From assembly GCA_902728285.1 (NCBI GenBank), contig CACVBU010000477.1:110474-174473 (forward strand): a DNA stretch of 64,000 bases. Reading direction: 5' to 3'. A program made the translations under genes and the position numbers. The notes under the pieces were generated by a model that saw nothing but the letters and a program-made list of their open reading frames with translations, had not been told where the DNA came from and ran no database searches. The stretch's first letter is position 1; every line of letters starts with the position of its first letter. The stretch comes from Clytia hemisphaerica. Lineage: Eukaryota; Cnidaria; Hydrozoa; Leptothecata; Clytiidae. This document shows positions 34,855 through 46,342 of this stretch, piece after piece.

Positions 34855-36418
34855 ATGGAATGCAGCAGACTTTCTAATATTTATCATAAAAATGGTAAAA
34901 ATTCTCAAGACTATGATGCTTATAAAAAACAGAGAAATCTCGTTGTCAAATTAAATAAGAGAGCCAAGAGGCAGCATTTTAGAAAAGCAATCCAAAACAC
35001 ACAGGGTCACGCGAAAGACTTCTGGAATTTTTGTAAATCTTTCATGTCCTATAAGGGCATTTCGGTCACTCGGATTGTCTTAAATGGTGCTGATGGTTCT
35101 ATTACGCAATATGAGAGAGAGATTTCTGAACTGTTCAATACTTACTTCAATAACATCACGAAGCCCTTAAATCTCTTCAATTGGAATAGTGGGTATTCTA
35201 CTTCTGATAACGACCCTGTCATGTCAGTCACAAAGTCAATTTTAAAATATGCTGACCATCCTAGTATTCTCAAAATCCAATCGTTCGATTCCCACGGTCC
35301 ATTTAAATCTTCGGTTAGTATCATTTCTTCATTTATAAATCTTAAAAATTATTCTATTGAAAATAGTACCTTTCCTGACAAGTTAAAACTTGCTGAGATA
35401 ACTCCTGTTCCAAACACTGAAGATAGTCAAGACGTTGGCGACTTTAGACCCATTAGTATTTTGCCAGTTATCTCCAAGCTCTTCGAAAAAATTCTTTCAA
35501 ACAAATTAACATCCGATTTCGATAAAATCTTTTGTAATTTACTTTGTGGATTTCGTAAGCAACACTCAACTCAGCATGCACTTATGCAAATTTTGAGGAA
35601 AATTTCAACTGATGCTTCTCGGGAATGTAGGAAATATTGATCATATTAAATTGAATATTGCTAATGTAACTCTAGAACCGAAAACTGTTGTTAAACTTCT
35701 AGGCGTTAAAATAGATTGTAAGTTGAATTTTTCTGAACATAGACACTGTGTAAATCAGCATCCAACAAAGTTAAGGCCTTATTTCGGATAAGACCGTATT
35801 TAAATATCAACAGCGCCAAAAAACTATCAGGGGCCTATATTTTGTCAATATTTAATTATTGCCCTTTAATCTGGATGTATGGCTGCAAAGGCAACGATAC
35901 CCTCATTAACAAAGTCCACGCGAGGGCGTTGCGTCTCTTCAGTCTTTGAAACTCTGCTAAAAAAGATACCAGTGTTTCCATACATGTTAAGAATCTTAGA
36001 TTTCTTCTCCGTGCAGTATATAATATTATTTGGAGAGAGGGCCCAAGTTTTTTATAGGATATGTTTACTCTAACAAAGTCGCCATCTATACTTCGTTCTG
36101 GAAATAGGAGAATTCTTTTACCCAATAAAGGCAAAACCAAAACCTACGGACTAAACTCCTTAGACTTTCGTGGTAGTCCTTTTTGGAATTGCCTGCCTTC
36201 TGAAGTCAAAGCTACCGATTCTCCTAAATTTTTCAAAATTAAACTCCAAAGCTGGTCGGGTGAAATTGTACCTGCATAATCTCCCTTGACTTTTAATTTT
36301 TTATTACTTTATTTATTTTTTAAATAGTTTTTACTAGTGTTGGTTTTTATTAGTCTTGTATTTATATGAAGCTATTTCGTTATCAACAGAAAATAAAAAT
36401 AATAATAAATAAATAATA
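34855..36418 (+). pseudogene. LINE (CR1-like) reverse transcriptase with the catalytic core deleted, and 3' end
   Basis: The frame 34855-35640 covers the region before RT and its first motifs: YKKQRNLVVKLNKRAKRQHF, DFWNFCKSFMSYKG, then PVPNTEDSQDVGDFRPISIL with PVISKLFEKIL and GFRKQHSTQHAL. At about 35615 it jumps to NIDHIKLNIANVTLEPKTVV and KLLGVKIDCKLNFSEH, which belongs after the YADD block. So the catalytic palm is missing. A degraded thumb/C-terminus follows (pieces to 36279, SLDFRGSPFWNCLPSEVKAT). The end is AT-rich with an AATAAT-type run to about 36418, typical of CR1-group 3' tails. It is probably the same insertion as 30991-32905. Confidence 0.85.
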
Positions 36419-36581
36419 TTAAAATATATTAATAAATAACTTTGTTTTGGTTATAAGTAACTAATTCTACACCATTTGCCGTGAATGTTTTTCTTCTATT
36501 GCACTCTGTAAAATTATATTCCTACAGTTACGCTTTTAAAATATTTATAATTTGATAAATGAAGTCTGCATACGTTTTCAG

Positions 36582-36742
36582 GTGAACGCGCCAGATCGCC
36601 AGCAGCAACAGACAATGATGATTTGGCATGGATATAATGTGGGCAACCTGATTGCGAAAAGTGGTACAACAAAGATTGCATCTTTGAAAAATCGAGAACA
36701 AAACGTATCGCTAATGGCAGGATGTGGTTTTGTTGTATCTGA
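36582..36742 (+). pseudogene. PHD-like zinc-finger exon, likely the 3' end of gene B
   Basis: After a gttttcag acceptor the frame (phase 1 entry) reads RARSPAATDNDDLAWI, a TAA at 36635, then CGQPDCEKWYNKDCIFEKSR, TKRIANG and MWFCC before TGA at 36740. W-I-x-C, C-x2-W-Y, D-C and W-x-C-C are the spacing marks of a PHD finger's second half, with His replaced by Asn at WYN. Its position right after the LINE and its matching phase suggest it is the terminal exon of gene B. Confidence 0.5.
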
Positions 36743-37139
36743 AATCCCTCCACGACCTAGCTTTTGATTTTATATTTATCGTACGCATTTTACCATTTGA
36801 TTCAGGGATTTTTCTTTTTGTTTGATATTTCGTTAGTAGGGAACTCAACTTTCTGTTTTATATCTTTATCACCCATGTATAGTCCTAGCTTCTTGCAGCA
36901 TTCTACATTTATGCATTATTCCCCAACAACGTAAAATGGTAAAATCACTGTTGCATCACATTTAGCGTGATTTATAGCAAATGGATCGGCAGCCGTAGAA
37001 TATACACAGATTTTTTCAAAGTGATTCATTTTTCTTTCTGATTAAATTCACAGTGTGCGAGCCCGGGGCGAAGTTGTGAGCCCTGGATGAGGCTCTAAAG
37101 TTTTAGTGATAGTTTCATATTTTTCTTTTCTGTATATTT

Positions 37140-37560
37140 CACCTAAAAATACAACTCGAGATATTGAGCTTCAAAAAACGCAAAAACTGGACAAAACAGC
37201 TGTTTCTGGCTGAAAAACACGGTTTTTAAGGGTTAATATCTCGAGTTCGGTACAGAAATCAACTATACTTGCAATATATCTCTAATCTTAATATTTGAGA
37301 GCTTTCCAAAAATATACAACAGGTCTCGGTTTTCTCAAGCTAAAATTTTCATTAATTTTTGACCCTGTGATTTTTGCCTGATATCGTCATATTTGTCCGA
37401 AAATCACACCAAAGTGTCCGAAAAAAAATTGGAAACATCATAATTTCGATTCCCCTACCCCTTAGCTTTCCAAAAAATGTATAACAAATGCTTCTAACAA
37501 AACAATCGAGCGATTTTAAAAAATCGAACAAAATTCCCCCTACTAATTTGTGGTGTTTAA
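37140..37560. repeat. Dispersed repeat, inverted relative at about 60650-61120
   Basis: Contains 'cgagatattgagcttc', 'ggctgaaaaacacggttttt', 'ctttccaaaaatatacaacag' and 'tccgaaaatcacaccaaagtg'. All recur in the opposite orientation at 60650-61120. No ORF. The element ends are not clear. Confidence 0.75.
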
Positions 37561-37650
37561 AATTTTACCGGGAACTCCCATTTGTCTCAAATATTTTGTC
37601 CATGATTGTAGTTAGCGTATTACGCTATCGTATGTAATCTCATTTTACAG

Positions 37651-38401
37651 CTTTGCTTCTTCAAAGGGTGCCAAATTCAAAGGGAGAAAAATTGGAAAAC
37701 AGCGAGCGACAGCATCATCTATTATCCTCTTTGCCCAAATCTCAGGTTAGTTGCTAGTTTCTATACTTTAAAGGCAGAAACTTTCGCGTTTTTCACGATT
37801 TTGAAAGTTTCTGCCAGGTAAGAAATTAAACCTGAAAAACGCGAAAGTTTTTTTCGCGAAAAATAAACTTTCCTACTCAGTTTTGCACTGTTTGCTAATT
37901 TTTTGCGTGTTTTATCAGTTTTTGTTACCAGAAAAGGTAAATTTTATTTCATAAAATCGAATTAGATCAAATACTGAATTCTCCCAACCTTAACGACGAG
38001 GTTAAAAATGGTAACCGAAGTTGTTACGGCCTCTTTCAACTTTGAAAGCGAAGAAAAGTGGCTGTGAAAAGTTTTTCACAGTGTGATTAATATCTGTTAT
38101 AATCTTTGCAATTGCTGGAGATTCCTCTGGAAGAGAGGATGGGGAGATCACTGATGGATCTACCTCAAGCCAATCCAGCTCATTTACTGACAACTCTTCG
38201 GATGGGGAAATTCCAAGAAGAGACAATTTGATGAGTCTCAGAAAGATAGAGATTCTTTCTCTGTTGATGATCTCTCCAGAACAGATGAGAGGGCAAATCC
38301 AAACTGATCCAAAATCCATTGATGAACCCAAGAAGAGGTTTCGAATTACCCCAAGAGGGGAGGAATTCAGATGGACATTACCAGAAGAAATGCTGGTTTA
38401 A
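37651..38401 (+). CDS. Two candidate exons with Ser/Asp-rich coding, frame uncertain
   Basis: 37651-37745 is bounded by cattttacag and cag|gttagt and is open as LLLQRVPNSKGEKLENSERQ and on to LPKSQ. About 38118-38401 is open in more than one frame. One reads DSSGREDGEITDGSTSSQSS and continues to RGEEFRWTLPEEMLV with a stop at 38399. Ser-rich composition recalls the linker exons of genes A and B. I cannot fix the acceptor of the second exon or name a domain. Confidence 0.35.
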
Positions 38402-38654
38402 TTAATTTGTGAAAGTTCTATCTGTAAAATTTCGGCTAAAACCATAGACATATGAATTAAACCATAGACTGTAAGCAAACAATGGCCTTTCGTTCGAACT
38501 CTTTCAATTTGATTTCGCTCGGGCCCAGACTTCTTCGCGGGGTCTAATCATTCAAGATGGCGGCCGCTCAGTGGATTTCTCAATGAGAAAACGAAATTCG
38601 TAATTTACCTTGGGAAAACTGCTTAATAACGACCGATTTTAACCAAGGTTGGAA

Positions 38655-40463
38655 TCTGTTTAAACATTATATCTCATCAACTCTTAACAAAAACTGTCCA
38701 ATTAAAGAGAAACGTACTCGTGGAAAACCTAACCCATGGCTTCCCCAAGAAATCCGTCAACTTCAGGATGCTCGTGATTACCATAAAAAACAGCACGAAC
38801 GCACCAACTCTCAGCTCCATTGGGATCGCTATAAAAACCTTCGTAATACCGTAAATAACAAAATCCGCTCTGCAAAAGCTAACCATATTAGATCTGTCTT
38901 TAGAGAAACTTGCAACCAACCTAAAGATTTTTGAACCCAAATCAAAAAATGCTACCCTACCAAGGATAATGGAAGTATACAAAAATCTTTTAAGATCGAT
39001 GGCAAGCTTACATCTGACACAACATCGATAGCGAATACATTTTGTTCTTTCTTTGCTAAAGTTGGATCTGGTCTCGTGACATCTCCAATAATAAACTTTA
39101 CTTGGAAAGTGTTTAACCAACGTAAATACCCGCATAATGTGAACAATACAAACTCAGCTTTTACGTTCAGCCCAGTTTACACGCACGATAGGTTAAAAAT
39201 TCTCCTTGCAACCAAGGCATCAAAAGCAACTGGTCCTGACCAGATACCTGCAAGGATAATCAGAGACATTGCACATGAAATAGCGGCACCCCTCACTACC
39301 TTGAAACGAACAACTTCTTAAACGAGAATCAATTTGTATTTCGCTGTAAACGATCTACACGTCATGCCGTGACAAAGTTTACCGATCACATCAGGGAAAA
39401 CATGGACAAATGGAAAGTAACTGGAGCCCTTTTCATGGACTTACGCAAGGCTTTTGATACCGTTAATCACAGCTGTCTTCTCAGTAAACTCCCATACTAC
39501 GGTATTACTGGTAAGGAAGTAAATTGGTTTGCAAGCTATTTATTTCATTGTAGCCAAGTTGTTTCAATTGATGGAGTGACATCGAAATCTGAATTTGTTA
39601 CCCACGGTGTACCCCAAGGATCTATCTTGGATCCGTTACTCTTTGTTATTCTGATTAATGATTTTCCATTACAATCATTGAACTGCCAAGTTTTAATGTA
39701 TGCGGACGATACAGTAATTTATTTCTCACATAAATCCATCTCTGAGATTGAGAAGTGCATAAATGCTGATGCCCATCGAATAAATCTTTGGATGAACGAA
39801 AACTGTTTAATCCTCAATCCTAAGAAGGGAAAAACGGAGTTCATAATTTTTGCTTCATGAGTACGTGACCAAACCGGCAACATAGTGATAAACAACAAGG
39901 CTATCAACCAGACTGATCTTTATGAATACCTTGGAGTTAAACTCGACTCGCATCTCAATCTAAACACTCATCTGCAAACCATGTATAAACGTATCAGTTC
40001 CCGTCTAAACATGCTCAGGAAGATACGTCATCAAATCTCACCAACCGTTGCTGAAACTATATTCAACTCGATGATCCAACCACTCATATTCTACTGTTAT
40101 CCAGTTTTCAGTTGTATGAACAATACTTGGATAGATAAATTTGAATCGTTCTACACTAGAGCAAAATTGATTGTCAACAACCGCAAGGGATGGCCGACAT
40201 TCCGTACACGTTTACAAAGGAATATTGCTCTTGATGTTTTCAAAGAAATTAATTCTGGTAATGACAAGTATTCATTCATTGCACATGATGGTATAAAAAC
40301 TCGAAACAAACGAATGCTTCGTCTACCTAGGATAAAATTAGAGGCAGGTATAAAAACCACCTACTACCAGGGAGCCTCAATATTCAATACTACTATCATT
40401 CGCGAGCAAAAAAGTAAAGTTTTATTTAAAAATATGGTCAATAAATTTGAATTTGATAAGTAA
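38655..40463 (+). pseudogene. LINE reverse transcriptase (CR1/L2 group), near-complete palm and thumb
   Basis: From about 38655: KHYISSTLNKNCPIKEKRTR, KPNPWLPQEIRQ, an in-frame TGA at about 38929, then SDTTSIANTFCSFFAKVG and KASKATGPDQIPARIIRDIA. A deletion and frame change near 39300 removes about 50 residues. RT continues with ENQFVFRCKRSTRHAV, GALFMDLRKAFDTVNH (motif A), THGVPQGSILDPLLFVILIN (B), QVLMYADDTVIYFS (C, catalytic YADD) and RINLWMNENCLILNPKK (D). A TGA at 39858 then interrupts before the thumb, YEYLGVKLDSHLNLNTHLQT and onward to the stop at 40461. The TGA sits where Arg (CGA) would fit, consistent with CpG decay. It is different from the RT at 34855. Confidence 0.92.
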
Positions 40464-40553
40464 AATCTTTACAATAGTTTTCTTAGATACACTTTTTGAA
40501 CCTCTCGCACTCCTAAATTCAACAATTTAAGCCTATATTAATCTTGCATTTTC

Positions 40554-40720
40554 ATAATCACTTTGATCTCCCGGCCATTCTAGGTTTTCTGATTTTGAAT
40601 TTACCCTTATCGACCAGGGTAGAGGTTTTGAAGCTACCCGTGAACGGGAGAGGTTTTGGCAATATAAACTTAAAACACTTCTCCCAAATGGTCTTAATGA
40701 ATGTGAAGTTGTGACCTAAT
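40554..40720 (+). pseudogene. Penelope-like element tail (end of the GIY-YIG domain)
   Basis: Reads HFDLP, then after a one-base shift GHSRFSDFEFTLIDQGRGFE and RERFWQYKLKTLLPNGLNEC before TGA. It matches the C-terminus of the element at 1153-2467 (FWQYKLNTFLPHGLND), on the opposite strand and only ~170 bp long: a severely 5'-truncated copy. Its 3' UTR probably continues toward about 41300, where a hammerhead-like core is found. Confidence 0.85.
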
Positions 40721-41227
40721 AAACTCCATTTTATTTTATTTTATAATTACATTTGTATTCAGTATCGAGCGCCTTTCGCTACACTTAACTGAGTTGACCT
40801 CCTTAGGGGGCTACCCTTTGGGAGTTGTATTTTAAGACATCTTTGCTTATTTTATACACTTTAGGTGATCTACTGTTTTATCCGATGTAATTAGATTTCT
40901 GTTTTATTTATTTTAGACTATTTCACTGAAAAAGCCAGAAGAGAGTTCTAGTCGATTTTTTCGTTTTTACACTTCAATCTACGTCTGCGTGCATATTCCC
41001 TTGCGAATTTTCTTTTAATATCTAATATTTCAATTTTAGCCATTTCTTTTGTATTATTATGCAGTCTCATAGGAATATATTTTTTATTATTGTATCCAGG
41101 GAATTTCAATCAAATAGAATTTTTATGATATCTTATTGTACATAGTTATAGCTTTTAAATTGTTTTTATTATTTACGTTTTTGTGAAATTTCTAGCTTCC
41201 ATTATAAAAAGGATATCATTTTTTGTT

Positions 41228-41290
41228 GAGCTATATGCTGATGAAGTCACGAAAGATGAGGATTATTTCTACCTAAGCAGTAGCTTCATT
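41228..41290 (+). ncRNA. Degenerate hammerhead-like motif downstream of the Penelope tail
   Basis: CTGATGA (41238-41244), six bases, then GAAA (41251-41254) are in hammerhead core order. GAGCTA (41228-41233) can pair with TAGCTT (41281-41286) as an outer stem. Stem II is poor. Penelope-like elements are known to carry hammerhead ribozymes, which is why a relic is plausible here. Confidence 0.35.
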
Positions 41291-41727
41291 TTTTATGTTT
41301 TCACTATAATACTAGCCGGTACCCGGCCACGCCGGTTAAGCTGTAGCTGAACGCACTAAAAGTCCTTTTGATGTTGAAGCTGGCTTAAAAAATGATCAAA
41401 TTAATAAAAAGATTTCTTCAAAGTTTGACTCTAACCCTCCCCCGGAAATCTATTTCTCGCTTCGCTCGCATTAAATACGCCGTCCAGTTTTCGACAATTT
41501 GAGAAAATGTCATGGTAAAGAGGAGTGAAATGTAGAAATGACAATTCTTTAGGAAAAGGCGGGAAAACCACAAAGAATAGTGCAACTTTGTTTTCATCAG
41601 ATTTAAAAAGATAAATAAGTCAATTCTAAAATTGCTTTTTTTAAACCCTTGTCATAACTTTTCGAAATTAAACATGTAAAATGACGTACAAAGTTTTTAA
41701 TAGTATCAACCACTTGAATGTCAATGG

Positions 41728-42238
41728 GTGAAAAGCTTCAAGAAAGAAAATTTACAAAAAGCAAGGCGCTTTTCAAACACTTTTCGATTCATCAACGATC
41801 TTTTAACCATCAATGATGACAATTTATTTCTGGAAAACTATAAAGAAATCTACCCTCCTGAACTTCAGCTCAATCTTGAAAGTTCAGGCGATACTATTAC
41901 TTTTTTGGATCTCTCATTAACCAATGACAACGGTTACATAGATGCAAAACTCTATGACAAAAGAGATAACTTTCCTTTTTCGATTGTTCGTCTTTTATTT
42001 GCGTCGAGCAATATTCCATCTCGGCCCTTATAACTGTGTGGGAGCTGAAATTTTGAGGATTGGTAGGGTCTGTTCCAGTGTGAACAATTTCATTAGTGCA
42101 AGTATGTCTCTCATTGAGCAAAGAAGCAAGGAGCAAAGATTACACGGTTGGAAAAAGTTTTGAGGAAAATGTATGGTCGCCATCAAGTTTTGAGAACCTT
42201 TTTCAGTAATGCGAAAAAATTTTCAGATTCATTACTCC
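41728..42238 (+). pseudogene. Reverse-transcriptase C-terminal fragment (Penelope-like or related)
   Basis: Reads RRFSNTFRFINDLLTINDDN, with FINDLL in place of the (Y/F)IDD catalytic motif, then LFLENYKEIYPPELQLNLES, TITFLDLSLTND and YIDAKLYDKRDNFPF. After frame changes it continues as AEILRIGRVCSSVNNFI and KVLRKMYGRHQVLRTFF. I recall this 'RFIDDLL...YP.EL.L' RT type as common in cnidarians. It resembles Penelope-like RTs more than LINE RTs, but the subgroup is uncertain. The catalytic Asp pair is altered (ND), and at least two frame shifts make it a relic. Confidence 0.75.
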
Positions 42239-42379
42239 ACAACTAAACAACAAAAAAATTTTGGACTTGTCACTGTTTCTTTTACTAATTTACTAATTTT
42301 CATTTCTTTTTAATCGATAGAGTCGTTTTATATTTCAATGTGTTGGTTGTATCTTTTTCTCTGTCCAGTATATTTGTAG

Positions 42380-43709
42380 TTTCCCTTACGAATTGTTTTG
42401 CAATTCAAATACATTCCAAGGACAATCCATTTGCAATTCAAAATCTGAATGTATTTGAAATATTTTGGAAATAAAAGAAGAACAATCCAAATGTGATTCA
42501 CAATCTGAAATGCTTTTGAATTGTATTTTTGATTTTCAAAAGAGTTTTCGAATGTATTTCAAATACAATCCAGAATGGATAGTATTTGAAATGTCCAGGA
42601 AAACAAAAATAGCAACATTCGATAATTCAAATGTAATCCAGTACTGAGCATGCCCAGGCTTGTCAGAAAATTGAACTCCAAAATCAAAACAAACCACTTC
42701 AAGATTTTTCAGAGTCAAGGAAGGTTTACTTGAAAGACGGAAAGCTTTACAAATTATATTTTTAATGTGAAATACTCTAGAATGTATTATGAGGTTGTTG
42801 ATTGTGGCTTTTTTCAAAAATGGTTGTTACATTATATATTTTCATATAGTTCCCGCCCTGGCAATAATGTATGTAAGTTGTTGATTTTTTATGACTTTTG
42901 TACCTGTTGATAATTTGACAGGATTTTCATTCTAAATTTGCATCAATATATTTGGTTTTAAAGGAAAAGATAGCAAAGAGGGGTCCGAGTTTTTAGCCAT
43001 TTATTTTGTGATCTATAAACGGAGATCAGAGAAGCTGCTTGTATATTTTTAAATAAAATCTTACGTTTTGTAGGAGTCCATGTTCTGGAAGTCTTGATTG
43101 AATTTCCACTAAACAACCTATCATTCTTCTTCTTGAATGCTTGAATGTTTTGAATTAAAAGGAGATAACAGGTTTGTTAAATTTCATATGAGTATAAAAT
43201 AATCTTTCTTGATAATGAAATTTATCTTCGTAATAAACTTTGCAAATTTTCTGAATCTTCTGGTGTTTTCAAATTCTGCCATCTTGTCCATTTTATTGCA
43301 CTACCACATGCAGATTGAGATTGCGTTGAAATGTGAAAGTGCAATGGAATGACTTCTAGTTTCAAATAAAGCAATTAGATATTTCAAAACATTCATAGAT
43401 TGCGTTTGAAATGGGTTTTCGAAATGCTTTGAATTGCTAACTATTTTTCTTGTAAATCACAATTCAAATACAATTCAATTATACATTCAAAGCAGTTCAT
43501 GGATTGCTTTTGAAATGTCATTAGAATGCCTTTGAGTGCTAAAATATGCTTAGAAATTCATAATCAAATACATCCAAATTGTACCTCCAAAAGCATTTCA
43601 CGAACTGCTTTGAATCAACTGCGAAATGTATATGAATGTATTTTGAATGTAACGAACCTTTTTGAAATACATTTGAATGTAAATTCAATACAATTCAATT
43701 CGTAGGGTT
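42380..43709. mobile_element. DNA element with TTACGAATTG ends and dense 'caaatacattc' subterminal repeats
   Basis: The left end CCCTTACGAATTG and the complement of the right end CCCTACGAATTG are inverted. Within ~300 bp of each end, many copies of AATTCAAATACA or its complement occur (about 42400-42600 and 43390-43700). The middle is AT-rich without an ORF. The target duplication is not clear. Confidence 0.6.
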
Positions 43710-43847
43710 TGTCTAATTGGTCGAGTTTGTCTCATGTCATAATTCGTTTCCAATGTGTCGGCCAATCGGTTACGGGGTCCGAACCGGGTTCTCGGTCACC
43801 TTTCACTTTTTCTCTTTCTTTCTGCTGTACTCACGTATGGTCGAATT

Positions 43848-45320
43848 TTAACTTTTTGTTACAATTTGTTTTAGTTTAATCCTCTTCTCTGTTTTTTTTA
43901 TGTACGAATAGTGTCTGGCAACACGATTCTTCTTGTAAGATGACGGGTGGCTGCGGGCCCCAGAAGTGCGTCTCTTGTACACACCTACTCTAGGCTTGTC
44001 TTCATCTTGCCATTTTCTTTTTCTTTGTATAATTGTTTGTTTGAATGTTTTGTTGTTTTGTATCATATTTGTTGGTATTGTCGGTCGAGCAATTGGGGTG
44101 TGATGATGTTTCAGCTTTTGCTGAGATTATGTTGAGGGTAGTGTTTTGATCCATGAGAGATTTTCAAACTTTTCTTAGATTTATATGAAGAAAAAGATGG
44201 AATAATTTCTTCTCTTGCTTTTTATCCCCCTTTGCTGTTATTGTTTGTCAAACTTTTTTATTTTTATGTTTTGATTTACATTATGCCGAGGGAATTAACA
44301 TACCAGTTTAGTGTCACCAGCATGCCTGAAACTAGATGCGGCATATTTTCATTTTTGCATTATTCATTATTTTTCCATTACAGGCTCTAAAGCAACAAAT
44401 CAACACTGTACAAACACCACCACACCACAGACGATCAACCTTTTGAAAACATCTTCTCGGGTATGTATTGCGCATGTGCAGTTACAGAAATTGAAGTATC
44501 CGTGACTGGAAAAAGAATCGATTCCAGAGGCCGCGGCGGTAAAATTAAAGACTTACGCGGACATTTGGATTTCAAGATACAAAATCAAATCAGTAGCCAA
44601 GCAAGAAGGGGGTCAACTCGAGTAAAGTCCATGATCAGTGCGTCACAAACAGCCATATAAACAAAACTCAACATTCTCACAAAAGTTGTCTTTTTGATTT
44701 CCCAAACATTCGTCTCAAGCGTTCCCTTCCACAATAATTTATGTAATTGCAATTGCGGTCAGTCCACAGTCGGCTTCAACATATACACGTGTTTTTATTT
44801 ACGTGACAGAAGTGCCTACTAAAACAATCCCGGGGGTAAATAGCAATGCAACACAGCAGATTATTCGTAAGTATCTTTTGGCATTGACAATCAAATACAA
44901 TTATATACTAATTCCTTAATTCAAAAATCAAAAATTCATTTTTCATCGCGAAAATAAAAATAAAAGAATATGAATAATTTACATACTAGACGCCCCCGTC
45001 TTTTACTTCATTTAATTTCCAATCTCGGCACGTGCAAAACGCCCGTCCGCCCATATCCACCCAATCAGCTAACTCACTTAAATGTCCTTTGACATTCAAA
45101 AAATAGTATTTAAAAATTAGAGTGATAAATACCAAAAACAAAAAGTTTGATACTTCATTGTGAATATTCAGTAAATTCTGGTTCAATTTTCATGGGCGTT
45201 CTTAGGCTTCGTTTATCGCGCAATTTTTGCGTCACACAAACTTTCTCGGCCGCTCGTAATAATTATACATTGCCAAATTTGGTTCTCCATTGTCGAGTCA
45301 GGATCGATGGTGACGTCACC
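43848..45320. other. Low-confidence coding and promoter-like stretch
   Basis: The minus-strand frame 44066-43848 is basic (KRKWQDEDKPRVGVYKRRTS) and includes the CpG-rich 'cgggcccc' stretch; it could be a C-terminal exon but I do not recognise it. On the plus strand 44385-44459 has an attacag acceptor and a cgg|gtatgt donor without a clear family. CpG density and a CRE (TGACGTCA at about 45311) rise around 45220-45400, which could be a promoter. No firm gene. Confidence 0.25.
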
Positions 45321-45630
45321 TAAGCATAAAAAAAAAGGATTTCATATTAATTTGCGAGATATTCTATTCGCCGCGCGAGCGCACTTTTCGTAGACTAGTC
45401 GGAGTACTTTGTTTTACTTGCGGGATTGATGGTAACTTTTGATCTTCGTTGTTTTTAAAATGAAGCACAACCGAAAAAAAACGAAACTTCAGAAAGTTGC
45501 GTATTTCCAGTGAGTAAACGACAAACAACAACAAAATTGATGATGATGATTTTTTTTCGGTCAGGCCAATGTCTCGTATTGGGGGTTTAGTCTGAGCCAA
45601 AGCCTACGCAGGATGCAGTGTTGGGTGCAT

Positions 45631-46122
45631 GTCACTAGTCCGACACTTTCTAGTCCGACAGTAAAATAGTCCGAATCTATAAAATAAATTTAAAATTTGG
45701 AAGTCTTTTTTCCGACGTCACTTTTGTCCGAAATCGAAAGATTTAGAGTGTCGAATGTTGAATAAGGGTTTTTCACTGGATAAATGTAATAAAGTTCATT
45801 TTGGTGGAATTTTTGACAGAATTAGAAATAAAGGCAATCAGGGGTAAACCAATAAAGAAGGTCGTAAAAAGAGCTAATCCAATTCTTACTCTGAAAGCCT
45901 AAGCCAACAACCTCCAAAATTTAAGAAAAGTCGGGTTGGGCCTAACCTCAAAATCGAACTTTGATTTTTATAAAGAGTTCCCTCCTCTCCGTGATTCATA
46001 TTACGCTTTTATATTTTTTTTTTTGACTCGTGTCGACAAAATTGTGGCGGAATACTGACGCATTCGTCACCAATGTCGGACATTTTTACTGTCGGACTAA
46101 AAAGTGTCGGACTACTGACGAC
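45631..46122. mobile_element. MITE with TAGTCCGACACTTT ends
   Basis: The left end TAGTCCGACACTTTCTAGTC, followed by CGACAGTAAAATAGTCCGA, is mirrored by the complement of the right end (TAGTCCGACACTTTTTAGTC, then CGACAGTAAAAATGTCCGA). The interior has more 'gtccga' motifs. A target duplication is not evident. Confidence 0.75.
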
Positions 46123-46342
46123 CTCCCGCAGCGTTTGGGTAAACGAGACAAAAGTCTAAAAAAGCTGGTGTTTTGAAGCGCTCCGGCTCTCAAATCGCGG
46201 TTTGAGACGCACTGATGATGGCGACGATGAAGATTTTGAGAAGATGAGTAACAGAGTCTCTTGTTTTCAAACAACGAAGCGATCTAAGAGATAATTTCAT
46301 GAAACAAACGATATATGTATATACGATATAATATTTACATAT

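Noticed and set aside
38002-38331. 109-codon minus-strand ORF
   Set aside because: Antisense shadow of a Ser/Asp-rich plus-strand exon candidate.
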